Of a stretch of 64,000 bases of DNA, positions 15,909 to 24,080 are shown in pieces. Source of the stretch: Klenkia soli (lineage in GTDB: Bacteria; Actinomycetota; Actinomycetes; Mycobacteriales; Geodermatophilaceae); NCBI RefSeq assembly GCF_900103975.1, contig NZ_FNIR01000009.1, positions 62,001 to 126,000 of the forward strand, in the 5' to 3' direction. The notes under the pieces are model-generated. The model was not told the DNA's origin. It was given only the letters and a program-made list of their open reading frames with translations, and did not search any database. The number at the start of each line of letters is the position of its first letter. The stretch's first letter is position 1. Position numbers and translations under genes: made by a program.

Positions 15909-16475
15909 ATGCGCATCGCCGTCTTCACCGGGTCGCAGGCCGGGCCGCCGTCCCACCAGCACGCCGCCGCCACGTTCGCCGAGTCCCTCGCCCGGGCCGG
16001 GGTCGGCATCGTCTACGGCGGCGGGCACGTCGGGCTGATGGGCACCGTCGCCGACGCCGCGCTGGCCGCCGGCGGCGAGGTCGTCGGCGTCATCCCGCAG
16101 CACCTGGTCGACGACGAGCTGGCCCACCCCGGCCTCACCGATCTCCGCGTCGTGCAGACCATGCACGAGCGCAAGGCCGCCATGGCCGACCTCGCCGACG
16201 CCTTCGTGGCGCTGCCCGGCGCGGCCGGCACGCTCGAGGAGCTCTTCGAGGCCTGGACCTGGGGCATGCTCGGCCTGCACGCCAAGCCCACCCTGCTGCT
16301 GGACGTCGACGACTTCTGGCAGCCGCTGCTCACCCAGCTGCACCGCATGGTCGACGACGGCTACCTCGACGGCCGCCGCCTGGACGCCCTGGGCGTGGTG
16401 CACACCGCGGACGGCCTGCTGGAGTTCGTGGCGCAGTACCAGCACCCCGAGCGCAAGTGGACGCGCACCACCTGA
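15909..16475 (+). CDS. LOG-family protein (TIGR00730-like)
   Basis: A 188-residue Rossmann-fold protein of the LOG/lysine-decarboxylase-like family, which hydrolyses nucleoside 5'-monophosphates to free base and ribose phosphate (cytokinin riboside monophosphates in plants). GIVYGGGHVGLMG at residues 33-45 is normal. The signature usually written PGGxGTxxE reads PGAAGTLEE here (103-111), with Ala replacing the second Gly. The catalytic Glu is kept. ATG 15909 begins the first strand; nothing in-frame upstream is better. It is followed after 48 bases by the hydrolase gene. Confidence 0.88.
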   Translation: MRIAVFTGSQAGPPSHQHAAATFAESLARAGVGIVYGGGHVGLMGTVADAALAAGGEVVGVIPQHLVDDELAHPGLTDLRVVQTMHERKAAMADLADAFVALPGAAGTLEELFEAWTWGMLGLHAKPTLLLDVDDFWQPLLTQLHRMVDDGYLDGRRLDALGVVHTADGLLEFVAQYQHPERKWTRTT

Positions 16476-16523
16476 AACACGGCGGGAACACCGGCCTGCT
16501 GCACTGGGTCGGGGGCGACCCGG

Positions 16524-17426
16524 TTGGCCCGCCAGGTGCGGGTGGTGCACGGGCACACGCGCGCCTTCGTCACCGCAGGCAGCGGCCCCGCCGTCCTGCT
16601 GCTGCACGGCATCGGCAACAGCGCGCAGACCTGGGCCGGGGTCGTCGACCGGCTCGCCGAGCACCACCTGGTGATCGCCCCGGACCTGCTCGGGCACGGC
16701 GACTCCGACAAGCCCCGGGGTGACTACTCGATCGCCGGCTACGCCAACGGCATGCGCGACCTGCTCAGCGTCCTCGACGTCGAACGCGCCACCGTGGTGG
16801 GCCACTCCCTGGGCGGCGGCATCGCGCAGCAGTTCGCCTACCAGTTCCCCGAGCGCTGCGAGCGCCTCGCCCTGGTGTCCAGCGGTGGGCTGGGTCCCGA
16901 GCTGTCGATCGGGCTGCGCCTGGCGACCGTCCCGGGCGCGGAGGTGGTGCTCGACGTCCTCACCGACCTGCCGACCCCGTGGCGGGCCTGCCTCGGGGTG
17001 CTGCGGCGAGCCGGCGCCACCGTGGGGTGGCGGCGGGCCGAGGACCTCGCCGAGGCCGGCGAGGCCCTGCTGGAGCTGCGCGACGCCGAGGCCAGGGCGG
17101 CGTTCCTGCGGACCCTGCGCAGCGTCGCCGACCTGCGCGGCCAGGCGGTGACCGCGCTCGACCGGCTGTACCTGGCCGCGACGCTGCCCCTGCTGGTCGT
17201 GTGGGGCACCGGGGACCGGATCATCCCCGTCGAGCACGCCCGCACCGTGGCCCGCGCCGTCCCCGGTGCGCGGGTCGAGCTGTTCGACGGCGCCGGGCAC
17301 TGGCCGCACCTGGCCGAGCCCGACCGGTTCGCCGCCGTGCTGCTGGACTTCCTGGCCACCACCGCACCGGCCGCCCACGACCGGGACACCTGGCGATCCG
17401 TGCTGGCCCAGCCCACCGGGGTCTGA
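16524..17426 (+). CDS. Alpha/beta-fold hydrolase
   Basis: A 300-residue alpha/beta hydrolase. The oxyanion HGIGNSAQTW, nucleophile elbow VGHSLGGG (Ser about residue 95), acid in VWGTGDRIIP and His in GAGHWPHLAEP form a complete triad. It resembles C-C bond hydrolases and haloperoxidase-like esterases; the substrate is not evident. The start is uncertain: TTG 16524 gives the length stated, while GTG 16536 would remove four residues. It sits between LOG and the geranylgeranyl-reductase-family gene on the same strand. Confidence 0.85.
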   Translation: MARQVRVVHGHTRAFVTAGSGPAVLLLHGIGNSAQTWAGVVDRLAEHHLVIAPDLLGHGDSDKPRGDYSIAGYANGMRDLLSVLDVERATVVGHSLGGGIAQQFAYQFPERCERLALVSSGGLGPELSIGLRLATVPGAEVVLDVLTDLPTPWRACLGVLRRAGATVGWRRAEDLAEAGEALLELRDAEARAAFLRTLRSVADLRGQAVTALDRLYLAATLPLLVVWGTGDRIIPVEHARTVARAVPGARVELFDGAGHWPHLAEPDRFAAVLLDFLATTAPAAHDRDTWRSVLAQPTGV

Positions 17427-17462
17427 CCGCCTACCGTCGACCCGGTGGAGGCGACCGACCCG

Positions 17463-18575
17463 ATGGAGGCCTGGGACGTCGTCGTGGTCGGCGGCGGGCC
17501 CGCGGGTGCCGCAGCCGCCCTGGCTGCCCGCCGGCACGGCGCCTCGGTGCTGGTGCTGGACCGGGCGGACTTCCCGCGGGACAAGGTGTGCGGCGACGGG
17601 ATCGCCCCCGAGGCGCTGGACGTGCTGGCCGCGCTCGGGGTGGACGTCGACGCGGTGACCCACGGGTACCCCGCCGTCCCGCGGCTGCGGCTGACCTCGC
17701 CGTCCGGCCGGACCGTCGAGCGGGCCATGCACCGGCCGGCCGTCGTCGTCCCCCGGGCGGTGCTGGACGGCCGCGTCCTGGAGGCCGCGCTCGCCGCTGG
17801 TGCGCAGTTCCGCCGGCACACCGTCCGGCAGATCACCCCGGGGCCCGACGGCGTGGACGTCGACGGCGTGCTCACCACCGGGGTGCTCGTCGGTGCGGAC
17901 GGCGCCGAGTCCGTCGTCCGGCGGGCGCTGGGGACGCCGGCGAACCGGCCCGACCGGCTGGCGATCGCGATCCGCGGCTACGCACCGACGTCGACCGAGG
18001 GCGTGCAGGTCATCACCACCACCGACCAGCGCTGGCCGGCCTACGCCTGGTCCTTCCCGATCGGCGACGGCCGGGCCAACGTCGGCTACGGCGAGCTGGT
18101 GGGCGCGGGCGCCACCCGGGCCGAGCTGCTCGCGGGCCTGCACCGGCTGCTGCCCGGCGTCGAGCCCGAGCAGCTGAGGGCGCACCGGCTGCCGCTCTCG
18201 ACCGGACGGCCGCGCCAGCCCGACGGCCGGGTGCTGCTGGCCGGCGACGCCGCCTCGTTGATCAACCCGATGACCGGCGAGGGCATCTTCTACGCGGTGC
18301 TGTCCGGGGCCTTCGCCGGTGCCGCCGCGGCACACGGCGCGCAGGCCGGCCGGGTGTTCCGCACGGCGCTGCGGCAGCGGCTGGGCACCCACCTGCGGCA
18401 CACCTCGGCGGCGTCCCGGCTGAGCAGCCGGCCGTGGCTGATGGACGCCGCGTTCGGCGCCGCGGCCGCCGACCAGCGGGTGTTCGACGACGTCGTGGCC
18501 CTCGGGCTTGCCGACGGCCGGTTGACCGCCCGCACGCTGGTGTCCGCGGTGGGCACGCTCAGCCGACGACGGTGA
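17463..18575 (+). CDS. Geranylgeranyl reductase-family FAD oxidoreductase
   Basis: A 370-residue flavoprotein. The FAD dinucleotide motif DVVVVGGGPAGAAAAL is at the N-terminus, followed by the family-specific PRDKVCGDGIAP and a later LLAGDAASLINPMTGEGI. These enzymes reduce isoprenoid double bonds (menaquinone side chains or geranylgeranyl groups) using NAD(P)H. ATG 17463 is preferred with GGTGGAGG upstream; GTG 17445 in frame is the alternative and adds six residues. Its end overlaps the convergent GGDEL gene by 17 bases. Confidence 0.88.
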   Translation: MEAWDVVVVGGGPAGAAAALAARRHGASVLVLDRADFPRDKVCGDGIAPEALDVLAALGVDVDAVTHGYPAVPRLRLTSPSGRTVERAMHRPAVVVPRAVLDGRVLEAALAAGAQFRRHTVRQITPGPDGVDVDGVLTTGVLVGADGAESVVRRALGTPANRPDRLAIAIRGYAPTSTEGVQVITTTDQRWPAYAWSFPIGDGRANVGYGELVGAGATRAELLAGLHRLLPGVEPEQLRAHRLPLSTGRPRQPDGRVLLAGDAASLINPMTGEGIFYAVLSGAFAGAAAAHGAQAGRVFRTALRQRLGTHLRHTSAASRLSSRPWLMDAAFGAAAADQRVFDDVVALGLADGRLTARTLVSAVGTLSRRR

Positions 18576-19599
18576 CCTCGGCGATGCTGAACCGGTCGCG
18601 GCCGGCCCGCTTGGCGGTGTAGAGCGCGGCGTCGGCGGCCCCGTACAGACCGGTGGCGTCGGCGGCGTGGGTGGGTGCGTGGGCGCCGCCGACGCTGATG
18701 GTCAGCGGGAGCAGTCGACCGTCGGCCAGCTGGAGCGGGGCCATCTGCACGGCCGCGACCAGGTCGGCGGCGCGGCCGGCCAGACCCTCGCGGGTGCAGT
18801 CGGGCAGCACCATGACCAGCTCGTCACCACCCCGCCGGCCGACGACGCAGTCGGTGTGCCGGACCTGCCCGCGCACCACGTCGGCCAGGTGCACCAACGC
18901 CTGGTCCCCGACCAGGTGGCCGTGCACGTCGTTGATCTGCTTGAAGCCGTCGACGTCCACCATGAGGACGGCGACCTGACCCCGGAGCAGGGCCTCCGCG
19001 AGCAGCGCGTCGACCGCCCCGCGGCGGAGCAGCCCGGTGAGCCCGTCGGCGGTGGCCTGCTCGTGCAGGACGTCGAAGGCGCGCTCGCGCCGGTCGCCCG
19101 ACCGCACGAGGACGAGGGTGACGGCGACCATCGCCGAACCGACGACGACGGCGTCGGTGAACCCCTGCGCCGACGGGTCGACCAGGATCGTGGCGGTGCC
19201 GGAGACGAGCACGCCCAGGCCGGTGGCCAGCAGGGCGCCGGGGCCGCGCAGCTGCGAGGCCCCCAGCAGCACCGGCACGACCAGGAACACCTGGGCGGCG
19301 GCCGAGGTGTCGCGGGTGACGTAGTTGGTGGCGCCCACGGCCAGGGCGCCCAGCACGGGGACCACCAGCAGCAGACCGGCACGGTCGAGGCGCTCCGGCG
19401 GGAGGCGCAGCAGCCCGAACGAGGAGGCCATGAGCAGCAGGGCGAAGACCACGCAGGCGACCAGCGGGCCCGGGTCGAGCCGGGGCGGCAGGAACAGCGC
19501 CCAGGGCAGCAGCACCAGCCCGCTGAAGCCGGTCAGCGTGGCCGCCGCCCGTGCCGCCGTCGCCGGTTCCCGTGTCCGCAGTCCTGCTGGTACCCCCAC
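18559..19599 (-). CDS. Membrane GGDEF-family protein with GGDEL signature (1)
   Basis: About 346 residues. Five to six hydrophobic helices occupy roughly residues 20-170, followed by a coiled linker and a GGDEF domain with DGLTGLLRRGAVDALL, DVDGFKQINDVHGHLVGD and RRGGDELVMVLPD. The signature ends in Leu where Phe is usual; the catalytic GGDE core is present. A VRHTD sequence upstream could serve as the RxxD inhibition site but is one residue further away than normal. The start is uncertain: GTG 19599 puts about 20 residues before the first helix; GTG 19677 is also open. A close paralogue of the next gene. Confidence 0.8.
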   Translation of the reverse strand: MGVPAGLRTREPATAARAAATLTGFSGLVLLPWALFLPPRLDPGPLVACVVFALLLMASSFGLLRLPPERLDRAGLLLVVPVLGALAVGATNYVTRDTSAAAQVFLVVPVLLGASQLRGPGALLATGLGVLVSGTATILVDPSAQGFTDAVVVGSAMVAVTLVLVRSGDRRERAFDVLHEQATADGLTGLLRRGAVDALLAEALLRGQVAVLMVDVDGFKQINDVHGHLVGDQALVHLADVVRGQVRHTDCVVGRRGGDELVMVLPDCTREGLAGRAADLVAAVQMAPLQLADGRLLPLTISVGGAHAPTHAADATGLYGAADAALYTAKRAGRDRFSIAEVTVVG

Positions 19600-19651
19600 A
19601 CCTGGTCCATCGGCCCGGGCCGGGCAGCGCCGCACCGCAGCGGCGGTGCGC

Positions 19652-20770
19652 TCACCCGGGAGGGGGACCGGCGGCACCGAGACGGGGGCGGGCCGGGGCC
19701 CCGGGGCGGGACTCGGGGGCGGGGGCCACCGCCCAGCCGTCCCGGCCGGCGCGCTTGGCGGCGTAGAGCGCCTCGTCGGCCGCGGCGTAGAGCGACCGCA
19801 GGTCCTCGGCGTGGGTGGGTGCGTGCGCGATGCCCACGCTGACCGTCAGGGGCAACGAACCGATGCCGGGGACGACCAGCGGGGTGCGGCGCACGGCCCC
19901 CACCAGGGCGCTCACCCGCGCGACCGCGGTGTCGGGGGTGCAGCCGCGCAGCAGGACCGCGAGCTCGTCGCCGCCGAGCCGCGCGACCACCGCGTCGCTG
20001 CGCCGGACCGAGGCCGTCAGCAGGCCGGCCACGAGCTGGAGGGCGCGGTCCCCGACCGGGTGCCCGTGGGTGTCGTTGACGGACTTGAAGTGGTCGAGGT
20101 CCAGCAGCACCAGCGACGTCCCGCCCGGTGTCGTGGTGGCCGCCAGCGCCAGCACCGCGGCGTCGTCCAGCACCCGACGGGTGACCAGGCCCGTGAGCAC
20201 GTCCACCCCGGCGATCCGCTCGAGGGACTCGGCCAGCCGCTCCTGGTCGTCGGCGGTGTGCTGGGTGAACGCCGCGAGCAGGAGCAGGCAGCCCACGACC
20301 AGCAGGACGTCGACGACCATCCGCCCGCCGTCCTGCGCGAAGTCCACCGCCAGCCAGGCGGCGGCGGCGCAGGAGAACGCGGTGACGACCCGTCCGGCGC
20401 GGCGTTGCAGCTGGCTGCTGGCGTGGACCACGGGCAGCCCGAGCAGTGCGGGCCAGCCCTGGACCAGCCCGCCGAACAGGTGGGCCGACACCGCCACCGC
20501 GGCGACGGCGAGCAGCGAGCCGGTCACCACGGCGATCCCCGCCGCACGGCTGCCCGCCGGCGCCAGCCGGCACCAGACCGCGGTGGCGAGCATCGCCGCG
20601 GCCAGCACCCAGGGCGCGACAGCCGCGTCGACGGGGAAGACCACGAGGACGACGGCGAGCAGGACGGCGCCGCTGACCAGCAGCGCGGCCGTCACCCGGG
20701 GGGCGAAGTGCGGGCGGCGGAGGGTCCACCAGCGCCGGCGCGCGTCCAGCGCGCGACCGAGGGGGTTCAC
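19652..20770 (-). CDS. Membrane GGDEF-family protein with GGDEL signature (2)
   Basis: A 372-residue protein with six hydrophobic segments (about residues 30-185) and a C-terminal GGDEF domain: DVLTGLVTRRVLDDA, DLDHFKSVNDTHGHPVGD, ARLGGDELAVLL. It shares with the downstream gene the Leu in GGDEL, the same extra residue between RxxD and the signature, and the end pattern SVGIAHAPTHAEDLRSLY. The two are best read as a tandem duplication. GTG 20770 is used (GGGGA about ten bases upstream); GTG 20779 is possible. Probably a membrane-bound diguanylate cyclase. Confidence 0.82.
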   Translation of the reverse strand: MNPLGRALDARRRWWTLRRPHFAPRVTAALLVSGAVLLAVVLVVFPVDAAVAPWVLAAAMLATAVWCRLAPAGSRAAGIAVVTGSLLAVAAVAVSAHLFGGLVQGWPALLGLPVVHASSQLQRRAGRVVTAFSCAAAAWLAVDFAQDGGRMVVDVLLVVGCLLLLAAFTQHTADDQERLAESLERIAGVDVLTGLVTRRVLDDAAVLALAATTTPGGTSLVLLDLDHFKSVNDTHGHPVGDRALQLVAGLLTASVRRSDAVVARLGGDELAVLLRGCTPDTAVARVSALVGAVRRTPLVVPGIGSLPLTVSVGIAHAPTHAEDLRSLYAAADEALYAAKRAGRDGWAVAPAPESRPGAPARPRLGAAGPPPG

Positions 20771-20806
20771 CGCGTCCACGTCCCCACTGTCGGCAGCCTC
20801 GTCGTC

Positions 20807-20822
20807 CGGTGGTGCACCACCG
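20807..20822. promoter_or_regulatory. 16-base perfect palindrome between divergent genes
   Basis: CGGTGGTGCACCACCG is a perfect palindrome in the 218-base region separating the GGDEL gene and the Suv3-like helicase gene. It has the size of a dimeric repressor site. It partly resembles the core of the REP-like element near 1.4 and 2.7 kb (GGTGGTG-CACCACC), so it may be a degenerate copy of that. I see no other feature in this intergenic region apart from a short C-run before the helicase start. Confidence 0.35.
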
Positions 20823-20988
20823 ATCCCGGGGTCATCCCGACGAGGGAGGTCGTGCTGCGCGCGTGCGGCCGGTCCCGGCGGCCCGTGTGGGACCGTGGGG
20901 TGGGCACAGATCGGCTCCGGTCGCTGTTGCAACCCCGTGAGGTCCTGAGCGCACCACTGCGCCGACCCCCCCCCATCCGAAGGACGTC

Positions 20989-22938
20989 GTGACCACCTCC
21001 CCCACCTCCCGCCGCCGGGTCCGCACCCCGGCGCAGCGGACCGCCAGCGAGACCACCCGCGGCCGTGACGAGCGCCGGGCCCAGCAGACCTGGGTCGACG
21101 GCGCCGAGCCCGCACTCCCGGTGCGCACCACCCGCCCCGAGCACGTGGTCTTCCACCTGGGCCCCACCAACTCCGGCAAGACCTACGAGTCGCTGCAGGC
21201 CCTCGCCGCCGCCGGTTCCGGGGTCTACGCGGCCCCGCTGCGCCAGCTGGCGCACGAGGCCTACGCCAAGCTCTCGGCCCAGCTGCCCGCCGGCACCGTG
21301 GGCCTCTCGACCGGCGAGGAGGAGATCGACCCGTACGCGCCGATCGTCTGCTGCACCGTCGAGAAGGCCCCGCCGCGCGGCGAGCTGCTGGTGCTCGACG
21401 AGTCACACTGGGTCGCCGACCCCGACCGCGGCCACCACTGGGCCCGGCTGCTGCTCACCGGCGAGTACCGCGAGATGCACCTCATCTCGGCCGCCGAGGC
21501 GTTGCTGCTGCTCAAGCCGTTGGTCGCCGACGCCGAGCAGGTCGTCGTCGTCAACCACAAGCGGCTGTCCCGGCTGGACGTGCTGCACGCGCCGGTCAAG
21601 CCGTCGCAGGTGCGGGAGCAGACCCTGGTCGTCGCGTTCTCCCGCAAGACCGTCTACGCCGTCGCCGCGCAGCTGGACCCGCACCGGCGCGGCAAGGTCG
21701 GCGTCCTCTACGGCGCACTGCCCCCGGCCACCCGCCGCGACGTCATCGCCCGGTTCACCCGCGGCGAGCTCGAGGTGCTGGTGACCACCGACGTCATCGG
21801 GCACGGCATCAACGTGCCCGCGACGACGGTGCTGTTCGCCGAGACGCAGAAGTTCGACGGCACCGAGATGCGCCCGCTGCGCACCTGGGAGGCCGCGCAG
21901 ATCGCCGGCCGCGCCGGGCGCTACGGGCTGACCGGGCACGGCCAGGTCGGCGTGCTGGGCGGGGTGGCCGGGCTCAAGCCGCTGGCCTCGCTGGTCGCCG
22001 CCGGTGCCGCGGTCGCCCGCGGCGACGTGATGAGCGACCTGCCCAACCGCAAGCCGCGCCTGCGACCCGAGCTGGACGACCTCGGCGCCTTCGAGGCCGT
22101 CGACCTGCCCGAGGCGCTCACCCGCTGGTCGATGTGGGCGCGCGCGGCCACCAAGGCCGACGGCCCCGAGTCCGCCGTCATGACCCCGGACGACGTCAGC
22201 GGGCTGGTGCTGCGGGTCCACGCGCTGCTGCCGATGCTCCGCGGCCCGCTGGCCACCGACCTGTGGACGGTCTGGCGGCTGATCAACCTGGCGATCGACC
22301 ACGACCCGCCGCGCAAGGTGCGCTGGCTGGCCCTGGCCCGCGCCGCGCTGCAGCACGAGGCCGGGCTGGCGGTGTCCCGCGAGCTGGTGCTGCCCGCCGT
22401 CCCGCGCGGGTCGACGGTGCAGGACTACGAGCAGGCCGCGGCGCAGGCCCGCGAGGCGCAGACCCTGCTGCGGTCGTTCCCCGGCGTCGCCGGGCTGACC
22501 TCGGCCGACGCCGCCGCGGTCGAGGAGCAGTGCGCCAACCGGATCACCGAGCTGCTGCCCGAGGCGATCAGCCTGTCGACCGCGGCCCGGTGCACCGGCT
22601 GCGGCACGGGCATCGCACCCTGGTTCACCACCTGCCGCGACTGCGGCACCCGGCCGGCCGGACGGGCGGCTGCCGACCGGCGTCCCCCGCGCTCGTCGGG
22701 TGGCCGGTCCGGCGGCGGGAAGGCCGCGGCGTCGTCCGGAGGCTCGTCAGGACGCGGGGCGGGCGGGCGCAAGCCCCGCAAGTCCGACGTCGGTGCCGGT
22801 GGGCGCACCGACCCCAACGCCTTCGACCGCAGCGCACGCGGCCGGGGCTCGGACGCCGGGCCACCCCCGGGCGATGCGTCCCGCCCCAAGCACCGCCGCC
22901 GCGGCCGGTCGGCGGGCGGGCCCACCGGGGCACGCTGA
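20989..22938 (+). CDS. Suv3-like DExH RNA helicase with zinc motif and basic tail
   Basis: A 649-residue helicase. Walker A GPTNSGKT is near residue 60, motif II is LVLDESHWV (DESH), and motif VI QIAGRAGRYG is present, a set matching mitochondrial Suv3/bacterial homologues acting on RNA. After the helicase core (to about 510) comes a CTGCG and CRDCG pair (a four-Cys zinc knuckle near 530-550), then a Gly/Arg/Ser/Lys-rich disordered tail of about 100 residues that should bind RNA. The GTG start has an AAGGA site. It probably unwinds structured RNA for decay. No nuclease gene is adjacent. Confidence 0.88.
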   Translation: MTTSPTSRRRVRTPAQRTASETTRGRDERRAQQTWVDGAEPALPVRTTRPEHVVFHLGPTNSGKTYESLQALAAAGSGVYAAPLRQLAHEAYAKLSAQLPAGTVGLSTGEEEIDPYAPIVCCTVEKAPPRGELLVLDESHWVADPDRGHHWARLLLTGEYREMHLISAAEALLLLKPLVADAEQVVVVNHKRLSRLDVLHAPVKPSQVREQTLVVAFSRKTVYAVAAQLDPHRRGKVGVLYGALPPATRRDVIARFTRGELEVLVTTDVIGHGINVPATTVLFAETQKFDGTEMRPLRTWEAAQIAGRAGRYGLTGHGQVGVLGGVAGLKPLASLVAAGAAVARGDVMSDLPNRKPRLRPELDDLGAFEAVDLPEALTRWSMWARAATKADGPESAVMTPDDVSGLVLRVHALLPMLRGPLATDLWTVWRLINLAIDHDPPRKVRWLALARAALQHEAGLAVSRELVLPAVPRGSTVQDYEQAAAQAREAQTLLRSFPGVAGLTSADAAAVEEQCANRITELLPEAISLSTAARCTGCGTGIAPWFTTCRDCGTRPAGRAAADRRPPRSSGGRSGGGKAAASSGGSSGRGAGGRKPRKSDVGAGGRTDPNAFDRSARGRGSDAGPPPGDASRPKHRRRGRSAGGPTGAR

Positions 22939-22951
22939 CCCCGACCGCCGC

Positions 22952-22998
22952 GTGTACGTCGTAAACAATTGTGAGGTCCGTCCGTTTACCGCGTACAC
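22952..22998. promoter_or_regulatory. Inverted repeat in an AT-richer upstream region of the DUF2382 gene
   Basis: GTGTACGTCGTAAAC (22952-22966) and GTTTACCGCGTACAC (22984-22998) are inverted copies with 13 of 15 bases matching, around a 17-base spacer containing AACAATTGTG. The patch is clearly less GC-rich than its surroundings. GTTTAC followed 13 bases later by GGGCAC (23003-23008) loosely resembles alternative-sigma (SigB/SigH-like) promoters. A control region for the stress module at 23134 is the simplest reading. Confidence 0.45.
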
Positions 22999-23133
22999 CA
23001 GCGGGCACCTGGTGAGTTGCCGGCTCAGTTGAGATCCCAGCTCCGGTTCCTCCAGCGCTCTCGTCGCTGACCCCCCACGCCCGCACACGACCCACCCGGT
23101 CGTGCCTGCGGGCTGCCCTCACCAGGAGCACCC

Positions 23134-24012
23134 GTGATCACCGAGCAGGACATCACCAGCGTCATCGGTTCCACCGCCGTCGACTCCGACGGCGACAAGA
23201 TCGGCAACGTCTCCGAGGTCTACCTCGACGACCAGTCCGGCCGCCCCGAGTGGGCCACCGTGAAGACCGGCATGTTCGGCACCAGGGAGACCTTCATCCC
23301 GCTGGCCCAGGCCGAGCTGTCCGGGGAGTCCCTGCGGTTCCCCTACGACAAGGCCATGGTCAAGGACGCCCCGAAGATCGAGGCCGAGGGCCACCTCTCC
23401 CCCGCCGAGGAGCGCGAGCTGTACCGCTACTACGGCATCGCCGAGGGCACCGCGGACAACCGCGACACCCAGACCACCGACACCCGCACCACCGACACCC
23501 GCACCACCGACGGCGGCATCACCGCGCCCCGTCCGGACCGGAGCGCCGGCCTGACCGGTGACCAGCGCGAGGACCGTCGCGACGCCGCCGGCACCGTCGG
23601 CCACGACACCTCCGGGCCGACCACCGACGACGCGATGACCCGCTCGGAGGAGCGGCTCACCGTCGGCACCGAGGCCACCGAGGTCGGCCGGGCCCGGCTG
23701 CGCAAGCACGTCGTCACCGAGAACGTGACCCGCACCGTGCCCGTCTCCCACGAGGAGGTCCGGGTCGAGCGCGAGCCGATCACCGACGCCAACCGCGACG
23801 ACGCGATGGCCGGCGGCGCGCTCACCGAGGAGGAGCACGAGGTCACGCTGCACGCCGAGCGCCCCGTCGTCGCCAAGGAGACCGTCCCGGTCGAGCGGGT
23901 GCGGCTGGCCACCGAGACCGTCACCGAGCAGCAGACGGTGGACGCCGAGGTCGCGCACGAGGAGATCGAGCAGGTCGAGGGCGACGCCCGCCCGACCGAC
24001 CGCGACCGCTGA
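23134..24012 (+). CDS. PRC-barrel and DUF2382 stress-type protein
   Basis: A 292-residue acidic protein. Residues 1-95 form a PRC-barrel (VIGSTAVDSDGDKIGNVSEV, then PEWATVKTGMFG), a domain found in ribosome-maturation and photosynthetic proteins. Residues 105-165 are a linker with short DTRTTD repeats. Residues 165-280 are DUF2382 (LRKHVVTENVTRTVPVSHEE, VPVERVRLATETVTE). Proteins with this pairing are abundant in stress-tolerant actinobacteria; their activity is unknown. The GTG start follows AGGAGCACCC. It leads a run with the MscS-like protein and a second DUF2382-like gene. Confidence 0.88.
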   Translation: MITEQDITSVIGSTAVDSDGDKIGNVSEVYLDDQSGRPEWATVKTGMFGTRETFIPLAQAELSGESLRFPYDKAMVKDAPKIEAEGHLSPAEERELYRYYGIAEGTADNRDTQTTDTRTTDTRTTDGGITAPRPDRSAGLTGDQREDRRDAAGTVGHDTSGPTTDDAMTRSEERLTVGTEATEVGRARLRKHVVTENVTRTVPVSHEEVRVEREPITDANRDDAMAGGALTEEEHEVTLHAERPVVAKETVPVERVRLATETVTEQQTVDAEVAHEEIEQVEGDARPTDRDR

Positions 24013-24018
24013 TCCCCC

Positions 24019-24046
24019 GAGGGGGGCGTGGCCCCGCGCCCCCCTC
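24019..24046 (+). terminator. Hairpin after the PRC/DUF2382 gene
   Basis: GAGGGGGGCG (24019-24028) pairs perfectly with CGCCCCCCTC (24037-24046) around an 8-base loop, starting seven bases after the stop. There is no clear T-run, common in high-GC actinobacteria. Confidence 0.65.
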
Positions 24047-24080
24047 TGCGCCACCCCCACCCCACAGCTCTGGAGAGCCC

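Noticed and set aside
23465-23515. Short direct repeats that might suggest a CRISPR or VNTR
   Set aside because: They are two to three in-frame copies coding DTRTTD within the linker of the DUF2382 protein; no spacers or cas genes.
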